From Janthinobacterium silvisoli (GTDB lineage: Bacteria; Pseudomonadota; Gammaproteobacteria; Burkholderiales; Burkholderiaceae_D): a DNA stretch of 64,000 nt. The stretch spans positions 62,001 to 126,000 of the forward strand of contig NZ_JACHCL010000002.1 in assembly GCF_014200725.1 (NCBI RefSeq). The letters run 5' to 3'. The position numbers were made by a program, and so were the translations under genes. The notes under the pieces were generated by a model. It was not told the DNA's origin. It did not search any database and worked only from the letters and a program-made list of their open reading frames with translations. Numbering within the stretch: the first letter of the stretch is position 1; the number at the start of each line of letters is the position of its first letter. This document shows positions 44,521-53,987 of this stretch, piece after piece.

Positions 44521-46218
44521 ATGGACGCTGCAAGCCATGTCAGTCACTCTCAGGATCTGGACCTACAAGCGATCAATACGGCGCTCAACAGAGTCCAGGC
44601 GGTGATCGAATTCGAACTCGACGGCACCATCCTGCACGCCAACGACAATTTTCTGAAAGTGCTGGGTTATACCCTGGCCGAGGTACAGGGCAAGCATCAC
44701 GCCATCTTTTGCGATCCCGAGTATGCGCAAACGTCGGAATACCGCGACTTCTGGGCCCGGCTGGGACGCGGCGAATTCGACCATGGCGATTACAAGCGCC
44801 GCGCCAAGGATGGCCACGACGTCTGGATCAACGCTTCCTACAATCCCGTGTTCGACGCCGATGGCAAACCGTATAAAGTCATCAAGTTCGCCACCGACAT
44901 CACGGAAAGCAAGCGCCGCAACGCCGAATATGAAGGCAAGGTCAGCGCCATCGGCAAGGCGCAAGCCGTGATTGAATTTGACACGCACGGCGTGGTGTTG
45001 GACGCCAATCCGAACTTCCTGGCCGTGATGGGCTATGAACTCGATGAAATCAAGGGCGAACATCACCGCATGTTTTGCGACACCGAATTTGCCAACAGCC
45101 CTGATTACAAAAAGTTCTGGCAAAAATTGGCGCGTGGCGAATTCGATAGCGGCCGCTACAAGCGGATCGGCAATCACGGCAAGGTGGTGTGGATACAAGC
45201 GACCTATAACCCCATCCTCGACCTCAATGGCAAGCCGTATAAGGTCGTGAAATTCGCCATCGACATCACCGACCAGGTCAACCTGGAAAACAGTATCCAG
45301 ACCCGCGCCGCCAATGACAGCCGCAAGGTCGACGCCCTGCTGGCCTGCGTGGCGCGCGCGGCGCAAGGCGACCTGACCTGCAATATCACGCCCGAGGGCG
45401 ACGAGCCGATCGACTTGCTGGCGGGCGGCATCGGCAAGATGATCATCGACTTGCGCGGCGTGATCGGCACCGTGGTGGCCGCCGCCAACGGCTTTGCCGA
45501 CGCTTCGCATGCGATCGCCGAACGGGCCACCGGCGTGGCCGTGGGCACGCAGGCGCTGGGCGCCACCGTGGAAGAAATGAACGCCTCGATCGATGGCTTG
45601 ACGTTTTCCATCAATTCCATCGCGGAAAACACCTCCAGCGCCGATTTCCTGGCCAAGGCCACGCAGCAGGAAGCCGAAGCGGGCGCGCGCGCCGTCGCCA
45701 AGTCGATCGAAGCGATGGACCTGATCAACCGCTCATCCGAGGACATCGGCGAAATCGTCAAGGTGATCAGCGAAATCGCCAGCCAGACCAATATGCTGGC
45801 CTTTAACGCGGCCATCGAAGCGGCCCGTGCAGGCGAACACGGCCTGGGCTTTTCCGTCGTTGCCGACGAGGTGCGCAAGCTGGCCGAACGCTCATCGCAG
45901 GCCACCAAGGAAATCTCTAAGCTGATCAACGAGTCGGTCAAGCGGGTCTCCACGGGCAGCGAAATTTCGAAACAGGCCAGCGACGCCTTCGACAAGATTG
46001 TCTCAGGTGTCGCCAAGACGACGCTGGCCATTTCTGACATTTCCAAGGCTGCCAACGAGCAATTGCTGACAGCGCGCGAAGTGTCCACGGCGATCCAGTA
46101 CATCGCCGAGGAAACGGAGAAATCGGCCGCCAACTGCGACAGCATCGCCCGCTCGACCGATGGCCTGAACGAGCGCGCAGGCGGCTTGAACCAGACAGTC
46201 TCCGGCTTCGTGGTGTAA
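44521..46218 (+). CDS. soluble methyl-accepting chemotaxis protein with two PAS domains
   Basis: A 565-residue receptor without membrane helices. Two tandem PAS domains occupy about residues 20-130 and 140-255; both carry the repeated motif [14 protein letters not shown] / [15 protein letters not shown] signalling domain follows with the hairpin tip [23 protein letters not shown] (about 418-440). The PAS pair is closest in layout to Aer- or BdlA-like redox/energy sensors, which often bind FAD or heme. No C-terminal CheR-docking pentapeptide is visible. It is the first gene of a chemosensory set and lies behind an FNR-type box. Confidence 0.92.
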   Translation: MDAASHVSHSQDLDLQAINTALNRVQAVIEFELDGTILHANDNFLKVLGYTLAEVQGKHHAIFCDPEYAQTSEYRDFWARLGRGEFDHGDYKRRAKDGHDVWINASYNPVFDADGKPYKVIKFATDITESKRRNAEYEGKVSAIGKAQAVIEFDTHGVVLDANPNFLAVMGYELDEIKGEHHRMFCDTEFANSPDYKKFWQKLARGEFDSGRYKRIGNHGKVVWIQATYNPILDLNGKPYKVVKFAIDITDQVNLENSIQTRAANDSRKVDALLACVARAAQGDLTCNITPEGDEPIDLLAGGIGKMIIDLRGVIGTVVAAANGFADASHAIAERATGVAVGTQALGATVEEMNASIDGLTFSINSIAENTSSADFLAKATQQEAEAGARAVAKSIEAMDLINRSSEDIGEIVKVISEIASQTNMLAFNAAIEAARAGEHGLGFSVVADEVRKLAERSSQATKEISKLINESVKRVSTGSEISKQASDAFDKIVSGVAKTTLAISDISKAANEQLLTAREVSTAIQYIAEETEKSAANCDSIARSTDGLNERAGGLNQTVSGFVV

Positions 46219-46221
46219 GCC

Positions 46222-47046
46222 ATGACGCATGCTCCCGCCCTGACGCCCGAAGTCCTGACGACTTTGATCGCCCTGGTGCGCGAGCATACGGGCATTGCCA
46301 TGACGCAAAGAAAAAGCATCTTGCTGGAACGGCGCTTGCAGCCACGGCTGCAGGCGTTGTCCCTGCACAGCTATCAGGACTACCTGGACCGCGTGGTGAG
46401 CGACCGCGATGAAGTAGCGCATTTCATCGATCTGGTGACCACCAACGACACCCTGTTTTTCCGTACACCGCAGGTATGGGATTATTTTCGCGACCGCTAC
46501 CTGCCCGGCTGGACCCGTGCCCATCCGGGGCAAACCCTGAAAATCTGGTCGGCGGCGGCGGCCAGCGGCGAAGAACTGTATTCGATCGCCATGCTGTGCG
46601 AGCAATTCCAGCAGCAAGTACCCAGCTTTCGCTACCAGATCCTGGCCAGCGATATTTCGCAGCAAATCCTGAACGCCGCCAAGGCAGGCCAGTACAGCGG
46701 GCGCTCGGTCGAACGCATCCGCTTGTCGCACCCGGACTTGCTGCGCAAATATTTCACGGCCTCGCCGTATGGCGTGCAAGTGAATGAACAATTGAAGCAC
46801 AACGTCAGCTTTGCGCTGCACAACCTGCTCGAACCGCTGCGGCCCGCGCAACGTTTTGACGTGGTATTCCTGCGCAATGTGCTGATTTATTTCGATGCCG
46901 AGCACCAGGAAACGGTGTTGCGGCAGGCGCGCCATAGCCTCAAGGATGATGGCCGGCTGATCCTGGGCGAATCGGAAACGATCGCCCGCCTGGGCACTGG
47001 CTACCAGTTCGAGTTTCCCATGATCTATAAAACAGGTGATGCATGA
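46222..47046 (+). CDS. cheR: chemotaxis protein-glutamate methyltransferase
   Basis: A 274-residue CheR. The N-terminal helical domain has TGIAMTQRKSILLERRL and VTTNDTLFFRTPQVWD; the SAM fold has LKIWSAAAASGEELYSIAM (motif I) and FDVVFLRNVLIYF near motif III. It methylates glutamates of chemoreceptors using SAM. It starts 3 bp after the receptor stop and its TGA overlaps the ATG of cheD (ATGA). Confidence 0.94.
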   Translation: MTHAPALTPEVLTTLIALVREHTGIAMTQRKSILLERRLQPRLQALSLHSYQDYLDRVVSDRDEVAHFIDLVTTNDTLFFRTPQVWDYFRDRYLPGWTRAHPGQTLKIWSAAAASGEELYSIAMLCEQFQQQVPSFRYQILASDISQQILNAAKAGQYSGRSVERIRLSHPDLLRKYFTASPYGVQVNEQLKHNVSFALHNLLEPLRPAQRFDVVFLRNVLIYFDAEHQETVLRQARHSLKDDGRLILGESETIARLGTGYQFEFPMIYKTGDA

Positions 47047-47612
47047 TGCAGACGATGACGACTGGCGGCGGCCGCGCCCGCGCGCCGCGGCAGGAACACT
47101 TGCAGCAGGTGGCCATGGGCCAATTGAGCGTTGGCACGCATGAAGAGCAGCTGCAAGCCTTGCTCGGTTCCTGCATCGGCATCGGCTTTATCTGGAAAAA
47201 AGGCGGCTGCTGCGGCCTGGCCCATTGTCTGCTGCCAGAGGCGCCCGCAGGTGGAAGCGCAGGCGAACGCAGCGTGGGCGCCCGTTATGTGAGCCAGGCC
47301 GTGCCTTCGCTGCTGCGCCTGATGGGTGCGCGGGTAGCCGACTACCCAGACATCGAAGTGGTGCTGGCCGGTGGCGCCAGCATGTTTGGTCCCAGCACCA
47401 GCCAGAGCCGCTTGCAAGTGGGCAAGAAAAACGTGGAAGCGGCGCAGAAATACCTGGAACAGTGCGGCTTGCACGTGAGTTTTTGCGCACTGGGCGGCCG
47501 GCGCGGGCGCCAGTTGCTGATCGATTGCGCCCACCACAGCTACGCCGTCACCGAAGTGGCAGCCGATGAACCACCGGCACGCGTACGCAAGGGGAGCCCG
47601 TATGGACATTGA
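47043..47612 (+). CDS. cheD: chemoreceptor glutamine deamidase
   Basis: A 189-residue CheD. The catalytic Cys is in ALLGSCIGIGFI and the His follows in CGLAHCLLP, the normal 17-20 residue spacing; FGPSTSQSRLQVGKKN then follows, with the helix binding VLAGGASMF. It deamidates receptor glutamines and can act with CheC. It overlaps cheR by 4 bp and the triple-CheW gene by 11 bp, a tightly coupled set. Confidence 0.93.
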   Translation: MMQTMTTGGGRARAPRQEHLQQVAMGQLSVGTHEEQLQALLGSCIGIGFIWKKGGCCGLAHCLLPEAPAGGSAGERSVGARYVSQAVPSLLRLMGARVADYPDIEVVLAGGASMFGPSTSQSRLQVGKKNVEAAQKYLEQCGLHVSFCALGGRRGRQLLIDCAHHSYAVTEVAADEPPARVRKGSPYGH

Positions 47613-49137
47613 AGCGGCCACCGTGCAAGCCCCAGCGCGCAATGATGCCAGCACGGAACTGTTCGGCTCGTTTTTCCTCGGCGACGATGAATTCGCCCTG
47701 CCCGCCAGCTGCATCCGCGAAGTGGTCAACTTCCCCGACAAAATCACTGCCCTGCCCCTGTCGCCGACCTACCTGGAAGGCATGTTTACCTTGCGCGGCA
47801 GCGTGATTCCGGTGGTCAACCTGGCGCGGCTGTTTCACGCCGATGCGCCGCCCGCCGCGCGCAGCCACAAGATCGCCATCCTGGATTTTCAGCAGGTGCT
47901 GGTCGGCATTTTGTTTGCCGACACGGGCGAAATCCTGCGCGTGCCCGCCGCGCAACGCAGCGCGCTGCACTATGCGGCCGGCGATACGCACGCCGTGATT
48001 GCCGGCACCATCTTGCTAGACGGCGGCGCGCGCCTGCTGCAAGTGCTCGACCCGCAAGCCCTGATCCGTATCGAAAACGTGCCGCATGTGCTGGCGCGCC
48101 AGGCTGGCGCTGGCAAAGCAGTCAATCAACTCATCAACGACCGCTATCACGCACAAAGCGAGCGGCGCCAGTGCGTCAGCTTCCACGCGGCCGGCTCTAC
48201 CTTTGCCTTCGAGATGGGCGCCATCCAGGAAATTATCAGGGTGCCTGAGCTGCACAGCTCGGTATTGAATAGCGAACTGTGCCTGGGCCGCATCCATTTC
48301 CGCGGCAGCCAGGTGGCGGTGGTCGATTTCAGCGCGCTGCTGCATGCCTCCACGGCGAACCGCCCAGCCACGGCGGAACAGCGCATTATCGTGGTGCGCC
48401 TGGAAGACGCCACGGTAGGTTTCCTGGTCGACTCAGTCGATAGCATCGTGCATTTCTTTGGCGACGAAGTGCTACCGATACCGTTGCTGAGCAAGGCCCG
48501 CGCCGCCATGTTTGCCGGCTGCATCACAAAACAGGGCCTGGGAGACATTATCTTCCTCGATCACCGGCAAATCCTGTCGCAAGCGGAAATTGTCGAGATG
48601 CGTCAGGGCCACGCGCGCCTGTATCCAGCCCAGGAAGAAGCGGCCAAGGCCAGCGGGCGCAAGATCCAGCGCCAGGTCTATATCACTTTCACGGTGGAAA
48701 ACAGCTTCGCGGTGGAAATCAAGCAAGTGCGCGAAATCATCGATTTCAGCGGCGCCATCACCAAACCACCCGGCATGCCGCCGTTCATGCGCGGCATCCT
48801 GAACTTGCGCCAGCAAATGATCAGCATCATCGATCTGCGCCAGCTATACGCGATGGCGCCCTTGGCTGACGAAAGCGCCGCCAAGATCCTTATCATCGAA
48901 CGGGGCGAAGACCGCTATGGTTTCCTGGTCGATGCGGTGGACAATATCATGACCATTTCCGACAGCCAGCGCTTTGCCGCCCCGCAAATCATCCGCACCG
49001 GCACGCACGACGACTTGCGCAGTGAAATGGACGAAATGATCGACATCGGCAGCAAGGAAAAACCACAAACCCTGAGCGTATTCCGCTGCGACCATTTGCT
49101 GGAAAAACTGGCCCAGGCGCTGCCGCGCGCGGCCTGA
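47602..49137 (+). CDS. chemotaxis adaptor with three CheW domains
   Basis: A 511-residue protein made of three CheW-like domains at about residues 17-158, 187-328 and 356-501. Each repeats the SH3-like pattern (FGSFFLGDDEFALP, CVSFHAAGSTFAFE, YITFTVENSFAVE) with a later I/VNL or DLR loop (VIPVVNLARLF, VAVVDFSALLH, MISIIDLRQLY). Single CheW proteins link receptors to the kinase CheA; three domains in one chain suggest a scaffold in the receptor array. CheA and CheY are absent here. The ATG at 47602 has ribosome site AGGGGAG and is inside cheD. Confidence 0.9.
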   Translation: MDIEAATVQAPARNDASTELFGSFFLGDDEFALPASCIREVVNFPDKITALPLSPTYLEGMFTLRGSVIPVVNLARLFHADAPPAARSHKIAILDFQQVLVGILFADTGEILRVPAAQRSALHYAAGDTHAVIAGTILLDGGARLLQVLDPQALIRIENVPHVLARQAGAGKAVNQLINDRYHAQSERRQCVSFHAAGSTFAFEMGAIQEIIRVPELHSSVLNSELCLGRIHFRGSQVAVVDFSALLHASTANRPATAEQRIIVVRLEDATVGFLVDSVDSIVHFFGDEVLPIPLLSKARAAMFAGCITKQGLGDIIFLDHRQILSQAEIVEMRQGHARLYPAQEEAAKASGRKIQRQVYITFTVENSFAVEIKQVREIIDFSGAITKPPGMPPFMRGILNLRQQMISIIDLRQLYAMAPLADESAAKILIIERGEDRYGFLVDAVDNIMTISDSQRFAAPQIIRTGTHDDLRSEMDEMIDIGSKEKPQTLSVFRCDHLLEKLAQALPRAA

Positions 49138-49147
49138 GCGCCAAGCT

Positions 49148-50794
49148 TTACAGGCCCGGCAGCTGATGCCCCTTGAACTGCTCGCGCAGCTTGTTCTTTT
49201 GTACCTTGCCGGTGGCGCCCATGGGCAAGGCGTCGACAAACAGCACGTCGTCCGGCGTCCACCACTTGGCGATCTTGCCTTCAAAAAATTGCAACAAGAC
49301 ATCGCGTTCAACCTTCATGCCAGGCCGCAAGACCACCACCAGCACGGGCCGCTCGTCCCATTTTGGGTGGAACAGGCCGATGCAGGCAGCCTGCAGCACG
49401 GCCGGGTGGGCCATGGCCAGGTTTTCCAGGTCGATCGTGCCGATCCACTCGCCACCTGACTTGATCACGTCCTTGCTGCGGTCGGTAATCTGCATATAGC
49501 CATCCGCATCGATGGTGGCCACGTCGCCGGTGGGAAACCAGCCATCCTGCAGCACATCGCCGCCTTCCTGCTTGAAGTACGAAGAAATGATCCACGGCCC
49601 TTTTACCAGCAAATGGCCATAACTGACGCCATCCCACGGCAATTGCTTGCCCTCGTCGTCGACGATCTTCATGTCCACGCCATAGATCGCATGGCCCTGC
49701 TTGTGCAAGATCTTGCGCTGCTCTTCCTTGCTCATGGCAAGGTGCTTGGTTTGCAAGCCGCCTGTGGTGCCCAGCGGCGACATTTCCGTCATGCCCCAGC
49801 CGTGTATCACTTCCACGTCGAACTTGTCGATCAGGATATCCATCATCGCCGGCGGACAGGCCGCACCGCCGATCACCGTGCGGCGGAAGGTAGAAAATTT
49901 CAAGTCATTCTGCAAGGCATGGTTCACCAGGCCCAGCCAGACGGTGGGCACGCCGGCCGAAAACGTCACGCCTTCCGACTCGAACAACTCGTACAGCGAC
50001 TTGCCATCGAGCGCCGCGCCGGGAAACACCATGCGCGCGCCCGACAGGGGTACGGAATACGGCAAGCCCCAGGCATTTACGTGAAACATGGGCACGACAG
50101 GCAGGACCGTGTCGGTGGCGCGCACATTGAGCGCGCTCGGCATGGCCGAGGCATACGCGTGCAGCACCGTCGAGCGGTGCGAATACAGAGCGCCCTTGGG
50201 GTTGCCGGTAGTGCCCGAGGTGTAGCACAGGGTGGCGGCCGAGTTTTCATCGAACAGCGGCCATTCATACTGATCGGAATGGCTGGCGATCAAGTCTTCA
50301 TAGCACAGCAGGTCTGGAATGCTGCTGGCCGGCATGCGGTCGCGGTCGCACATCAGCACAAAATGGCGCACCGTCTTGCAATCGGCGGCGATTTTTTCCA
50401 CCACCGGCAAGAAAGTCAGGTCGAACAGCAATACCTGGTCTTCCGCATGGTTGGCAATATAGGCGATCTGGTCGGGAAACAGGCGCGGATTGATGGTATG
50501 CAGCACAGCGCCCGAACCGGAGGCCGCGTAATACACTTCCATGTGGCGATAGCCATTCCAGGCCAGGGTCGCCACCCGGTCGCCCATCACGACACCGAGG
50601 CCGCGCAAGGCATTGGCCAGGCGCCGCGTGCGCTGGTGGCAATCGTGATAAGTGTAGCGGTGCAGATCGCCTTCCACCCGGCGCGACACGATTTCACTGC
50701 CCGCATAATGGCGCGCCGCAAACTCGAGAATGCTGGAAATCAGCAGGGGCTGATTCATCATTTGGCCCATCACTGGACTCTGTGGAAAGCTCAT
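49148..50794 (-). CDS. fatty-acid-CoA ligase, AMP-binding family
   Basis: A 548-residue acyl-adenylate-forming enzyme. The phosphate loop is LCYTSGTTGNPKGALYSHR, the A5-type site is HGWGMTEMSPLG, the hinge region is ADGYMQITDRSKDVIKSGGEWI and the C-terminal Lys lies in ATGKVQKNKL. Its length and GGEWI segment match medium/long-chain acyl-CoA ligases of the AlkK type. It activates fatty acids for beta-oxidation, fitting the thiolase and FadB-like genes nearby. A good ribosome site GGAGACA precedes the ATG. It converges with the CheW gene with a 10-bp gap. Confidence 0.92.
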   Translation of the reverse strand: MSFPQSPVMGQMMNQPLLISSILEFAARHYAGSEIVSRRVEGDLHRYTYHDCHQRTRRLANALRGLGVVMGDRVATLAWNGYRHMEVYYAASGSGAVLHTINPRLFPDQIAYIANHAEDQVLLFDLTFLPVVEKIAADCKTVRHFVLMCDRDRMPASSIPDLLCYEDLIASHSDQYEWPLFDENSAATLCYTSGTTGNPKGALYSHRSTVLHAYASAMPSALNVRATDTVLPVVPMFHVNAWGLPYSVPLSGARMVFPGAALDGKSLYELFESEGVTFSAGVPTVWLGLVNHALQNDLKFSTFRRTVIGGAACPPAMMDILIDKFDVEVIHGWGMTEMSPLGTTGGLQTKHLAMSKEEQRKILHKQGHAIYGVDMKIVDDEGKQLPWDGVSYGHLLVKGPWIISSYFKQEGGDVLQDGWFPTGDVATIDADGYMQITDRSKDVIKSGGEWIGTIDLENLAMAHPAVLQAACIGLFHPKWDERPVLVVVLRPGMKVERDVLLQFFEGKIAKWWTPDDVLFVDALPMGATGKVQKNKLREQFKGHQLPGL

Positions 50795-51003
50795 CGTGTC
50801 TCCTCTGGTTAGTATATTTTCATGCAGTTTCGTACGGTCGTGCGTAAACGGTCAACGGATTTCGATATTGCGGTGCAGCATGGAATATTTCATTCCGTTT
50901 TTTGCAATGTTTTTAGTCAACGTAAGCCGTCCATTCCACGCCTGAAAAAGCACGCGGCGATACGGTGCGGTAAAATCTCCGCTCTGGGCCGGCACGATCG
51001 CCG

Positions 51004-52491
51004 GTGCACTTTTTGAATGGAATCATCATCACCGCTCATAACCTTCCCCTGGACAATCACTTCGCGTCCCTGCCGCCCGCGTTTTACACGCGCTTGATGC
51101 CTACGCCGCTGCCTGCACCCTACTTCGTGGCGGCCAGCGCGCAAGCTGCGGCGCTGGTCGGGCTCGATAGCGCGTGCCTGGCCGAGACCGATTACGTAGC
51201 ACTGCTCAGTGGCAATAGCGTGGCCGAGCGCTCTTTGCCGCTGTCGGCCGTGTATTCGGGCCACCAGTTCGGTAACTGGGCCGGCCAGCTGGGCGATGGC
51301 CGCGCGATCTTGCTGGGCGATATCGCCACGCCAACTGGTCCCATGGAATTGCAGCTGAAAGGCGCCGGCGCCACGCCGTATTCGCGCATGGGCGACGGCC
51401 GCGCCGTGCTGCGCTCGTCGATCCGCGAATTCCTGTGCTCGGAAGCGATGGCGGCGCTCGGCATTCCTACCTCGCGCGCGCTGGCCATCATGGGGTCGCA
51501 GCAAGGCATCATGCGTGAAACGGTGGAAACAGCGGCCGTGGTCACGCGCATGGCGCCCAGCTTTGTGCGCTTCGGTTCTTTTGAGCACTGGTTTTACCGC
51601 AAGAAGCCGGAAGAGCTGAAAATACTGGCCGATTATGTACTCGCCAGTTTTTATCCGCAATTGCGCGATGCAGCAAATCCATATCAAGCCTTGCTGACGG
51701 AAGTGTGCGTGCGCACGGCCGAGATGATCGCCCACTGGCAAGCGGTCGGCTTCATGCATGGCGTGATGAACACCGACAATATGTCCATCCTGGGCCTGAG
51801 CCTCGATTACGGCCCCTTCGGCTTCATGGAAGCGTTTGATGCCGAACACATCTGTAACCACACGGACCAGCAGGGCCGCTATTCCTATGGCAACCAGCCG
51901 CAAGTGGGCCACTGGAATTGCTATGCGCTGGGCCAGGCCCTGTTGCCGCTGATCGGCGAAGTGGCGTTAGCGCAGGCGGCGCTGGACAGCTACCAGCCGG
52001 CATTCGCCGCGAAGATGAGCCAATTGCTGCACGCCAAGCTCGGTTTGCTGACCGTGCAAGACGACGATACGCAGCTGTGCGACGGCATGTTTGCACTGAT
52101 GCAAGCCAACCATGTGGACTACACGAACTTCTTCCGCGCCCTGGGCAATCTGCAAGTGGGCGCGCCGGAAGCAGACACCCAGTTGCGCGACATGTTTATC
52201 GACCGCCCTGCGTTCGATGCCTGGGCACAGCAGTACCGTGCCCGCCTGCGCGCGGAAAACAGCGTGGACGCCACGCGCAAAGCCGCGATGGACAAGGTCA
52301 ATCCAAAATATGTGCTGCGCAACTATCTGGCGCAAGTCGCCATCGAAAAAGCCCAGCAGCAAGACTACACTGAAGTAGCACGTTTATTGGCGATTCTGGA
52401 AAAGCCATTTGACGAACAGCCTGAACACCAGCACTATGCGGCCCTGCCGCCCGACTGGGCCAGCCATCTTGAAGTTAGTTGCTCATCCTGA
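51004..52491 (+). CDS. selO: SelO-type protein adenylyltransferase (YdiU/SelO pseudokinase family)
   Basis: A 495-residue SelO-fold protein. The N-terminus HNLPLDNHFASLPPAFYTRL, the segment SVYSGHQFGNWAGQLGDGRAILLGD and GFMHGVMNTDNMSILGLSLDYGPFGFM are diagnostic; the end LEVSCSS matches the E. coli YdiU C-terminus, with Cys in place of the eukaryotic selenocysteine. SelO proteins AMPylate targets involved in redox stress. No ATG fits; the GTG at 51004 is used, with a TTG at 51013 as an alternative. msrB follows 9 bp later. Confidence 0.92.
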   Translation: MHFLNGIIITAHNLPLDNHFASLPPAFYTRLMPTPLPAPYFVAASAQAAALVGLDSACLAETDYVALLSGNSVAERSLPLSAVYSGHQFGNWAGQLGDGRAILLGDIATPTGPMELQLKGAGATPYSRMGDGRAVLRSSIREFLCSEAMAALGIPTSRALAIMGSQQGIMRETVETAAVVTRMAPSFVRFGSFEHWFYRKKPEELKILADYVLASFYPQLRDAANPYQALLTEVCVRTAEMIAHWQAVGFMHGVMNTDNMSILGLSLDYGPFGFMEAFDAEHICNHTDQQGRYSYGNQPQVGHWNCYALGQALLPLIGEVALAQAALDSYQPAFAAKMSQLLHAKLGLLTVQDDDTQLCDGMFALMQANHVDYTNFFRALGNLQVGAPEADTQLRDMFIDRPAFDAWAQQYRARLRAENSVDATRKAAMDKVNPKYVLRNYLAQVAIEKAQQQDYTEVARLLAILEKPFDEQPEHQHYAALPPDWASHLEVSCSS

Positions 52492-52500
52492 GGTATTACC

Positions 52501-52902
52501 ATGACCATCGAAAAAGTCAAAAAAACCGACGCCGAATGGCGCGCCATGCTCGACTCCATGCAATATCAAGTCACCCGCCACGCCGCCACCGAACGCGCCT
52601 TCACGGGCAAGTTCTGGGACCACCATGAACACGGCATCTACACCTGCGTCTGCTGCAATACGCCGCTGTTTGCGTCCGACACCAAGTTCGATTCCGGCTG
52701 CGGCTGGCCCAGCTATTTCAAGGCGCTGGACCCGGCCAACGTCACGGAAATCGTCGACCGCAGCCACGGCATGGTGCGCACGGAAATCGTCTGCGCCGTC
52801 TGCGACGCCCACCTGGGCCATGTATTCCCGGACGGCCCACCGCCAACCGGCTTGCGCTATTGCATCAATTCGGCATCCCTGCGTTTCGATCCACAGCCCT
52901 AA
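52501..52902 (+). CDS. msrB: peptide-methionine (R)-S-oxide reductase MsrB
   Basis: A 133-residue MsrB. The two zinc CxxC pairs are CVCC and CAVCDAH, and the family signature is [10 protein letters not shown]. The catalytic cysteine lies in [13 protein letters not shown] and a resolving Cys in the SGCGWP region. It repairs oxidised methionine in proteins. It lies 9 bp after selO, so both are in one unit, fitting a shared oxidative-stress role. Confidence 0.95.
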   Translation: MTIEKVKKTDAEWRAMLDSMQYQVTRHAATERAFTGKFWDHHEHGIYTCVCCNTPLFASDTKFDSGCGWPSYFKALDPANVTEIVDRSHGMVRTEIVCAVCDAHLGHVFPDGPPPTGLRYCINSASLRFDPQP

Positions 52903-52947
52903 GCCCGCTCTAAGGCGATTTTTATACGACCATAGTAAAGTGTCACC

Positions 52948-53577
52948 ATGAAATTTTTATTCGACCTCTTCCCGCTGCTCGCCTTCTTTGCCGCCTTTAA
53001 ACTGGGCGGCATGTATGAAGCCTCCACGCATGCCTTCGTTCAGCAATATCTTGGCGGCATCGTCTCGGGCGGTCTCATCAAGGCCGAACAAGCACCATGG
53101 GTACTGGCTACCCTGGTCGGCATCATCGCCACCGCCTGCCAGGTCAGCTATCTGCTGCTGCGCGGGCGCAAGGTCGACGGCATGCTGTGGCTGTCGCTGT
53201 TCATCTTCGTGGTGTTTGGCGGCGCCAGCATTTATCTGCATGACGATTTCTTCCTGAAATGGAAACCGACCCTGATCTACTGGCTGTCGGGCCTCGGCCT
53301 GTTGATCGCGCATTTTGGCTTCAAGAAAAACATGATACGCAAGACCATGGAAGCGCAGGTGCAATTGCCTGAAGCGGTGTGGAATCAATTGCTGGCAGGC
53401 TGGATCATTTTCTTTGGTGCCATGGGTGCATTGAATCTGTTTGTCGCTTTCGTACTCTACAAAGGTGACATGGCGGCCTGGGTCAGCTTCAAGGCGTTTG
53501 GCGCGACCGGCATTTTCTTTGTCTTTATCGTCGTCCAGACCTTGTTCCTGGCTAAACATATCAAGGAAGAAGCGTAA
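52948..53577 (+). CDS. yciB: septation protein A (YciB/IspZ family)
   Basis: A 209-residue inner-membrane protein with five to six helices. The N-terminal MKFLFDLFPLLAFFAAFKLGGMYEAS and the middle FFLKWKPTLIYWLSG match the family; E. coli YciB interacts with divisome and elongation proteins and affects the cell envelope. Its TAA overlaps the bolA ATG by one base. A ribosome site is not obvious. Confidence 0.92.
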   Translation: MKFLFDLFPLLAFFAAFKLGGMYEASTHAFVQQYLGGIVSGGLIKAEQAPWVLATLVGIIATACQVSYLLLRGRKVDGMLWLSLFIFVVFGGASIYLHDDFFLKWKPTLIYWLSGLGLLIAHFGFKKNMIRKTMEAQVQLPEAVWNQLLAGWIIFFGAMGALNLFVAFVLYKGDMAAWVSFKAFGATGIFFVFIVVQTLFLAKHIKEEA

Positions 53578-53873
53578 TGACGAACAACAGCGTAAATAAC
53601 TCTCCGGAAACGCGCATGGAACGCATCCGTGGCCGCCTGGAAACGGCATTATCTCCATTGGAATGCGTGCTGGAAGACGATTCGGCACGCCACCGCGGCC
53701 ATGCGGGCGCCGCCTCTGGCGGTGGCCATTACAATCTGCGGATTATTTCTAGCCAATTTGAGGGCCTCAGGCTCGTCATGCGTCATCGTCTGGTGTATGA
53801 TTCCGTGCACGATATGATGCATAATGAGATACATGCATTAGCTATTGTTGCATTGGCGCCGTCCGAAGTATGA
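53577..53873 (+). CDS. bolA: BolA family protein
   Basis: A 98-residue BolA-type protein. Family marks are MERIRGRLETALSPLE, HAGAASGGGHYNLRI and LRLVMRHRLVYDSVHDMM. BolA proteins pair with monothiol glutaredoxins around Fe-S clusters; E. coli BolA also affects morphology under stress. The His in the loop (H near residue 43) and His in the MRHR region could be cluster ligands. It overlaps yciB by one base (TAATG). Confidence 0.9.
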   Translation: MTNNSVNNSPETRMERIRGRLETALSPLECVLEDDSARHRGHAGAASGGGHYNLRIISSQFEGLRLVMRHRLVYDSVHDMMHNEIHALAIVALAPSEV

Positions 53874-53987
53874 TATGGATGGCGTTTTTGGCGTAGCAAG
53901 AGTATTTTGGCTGACGCAACAACAAATGCTGTATACAAGATTTCTTTCATGCGTTTTTTACGAAACTTTCCCTAACAGGATTTAATA

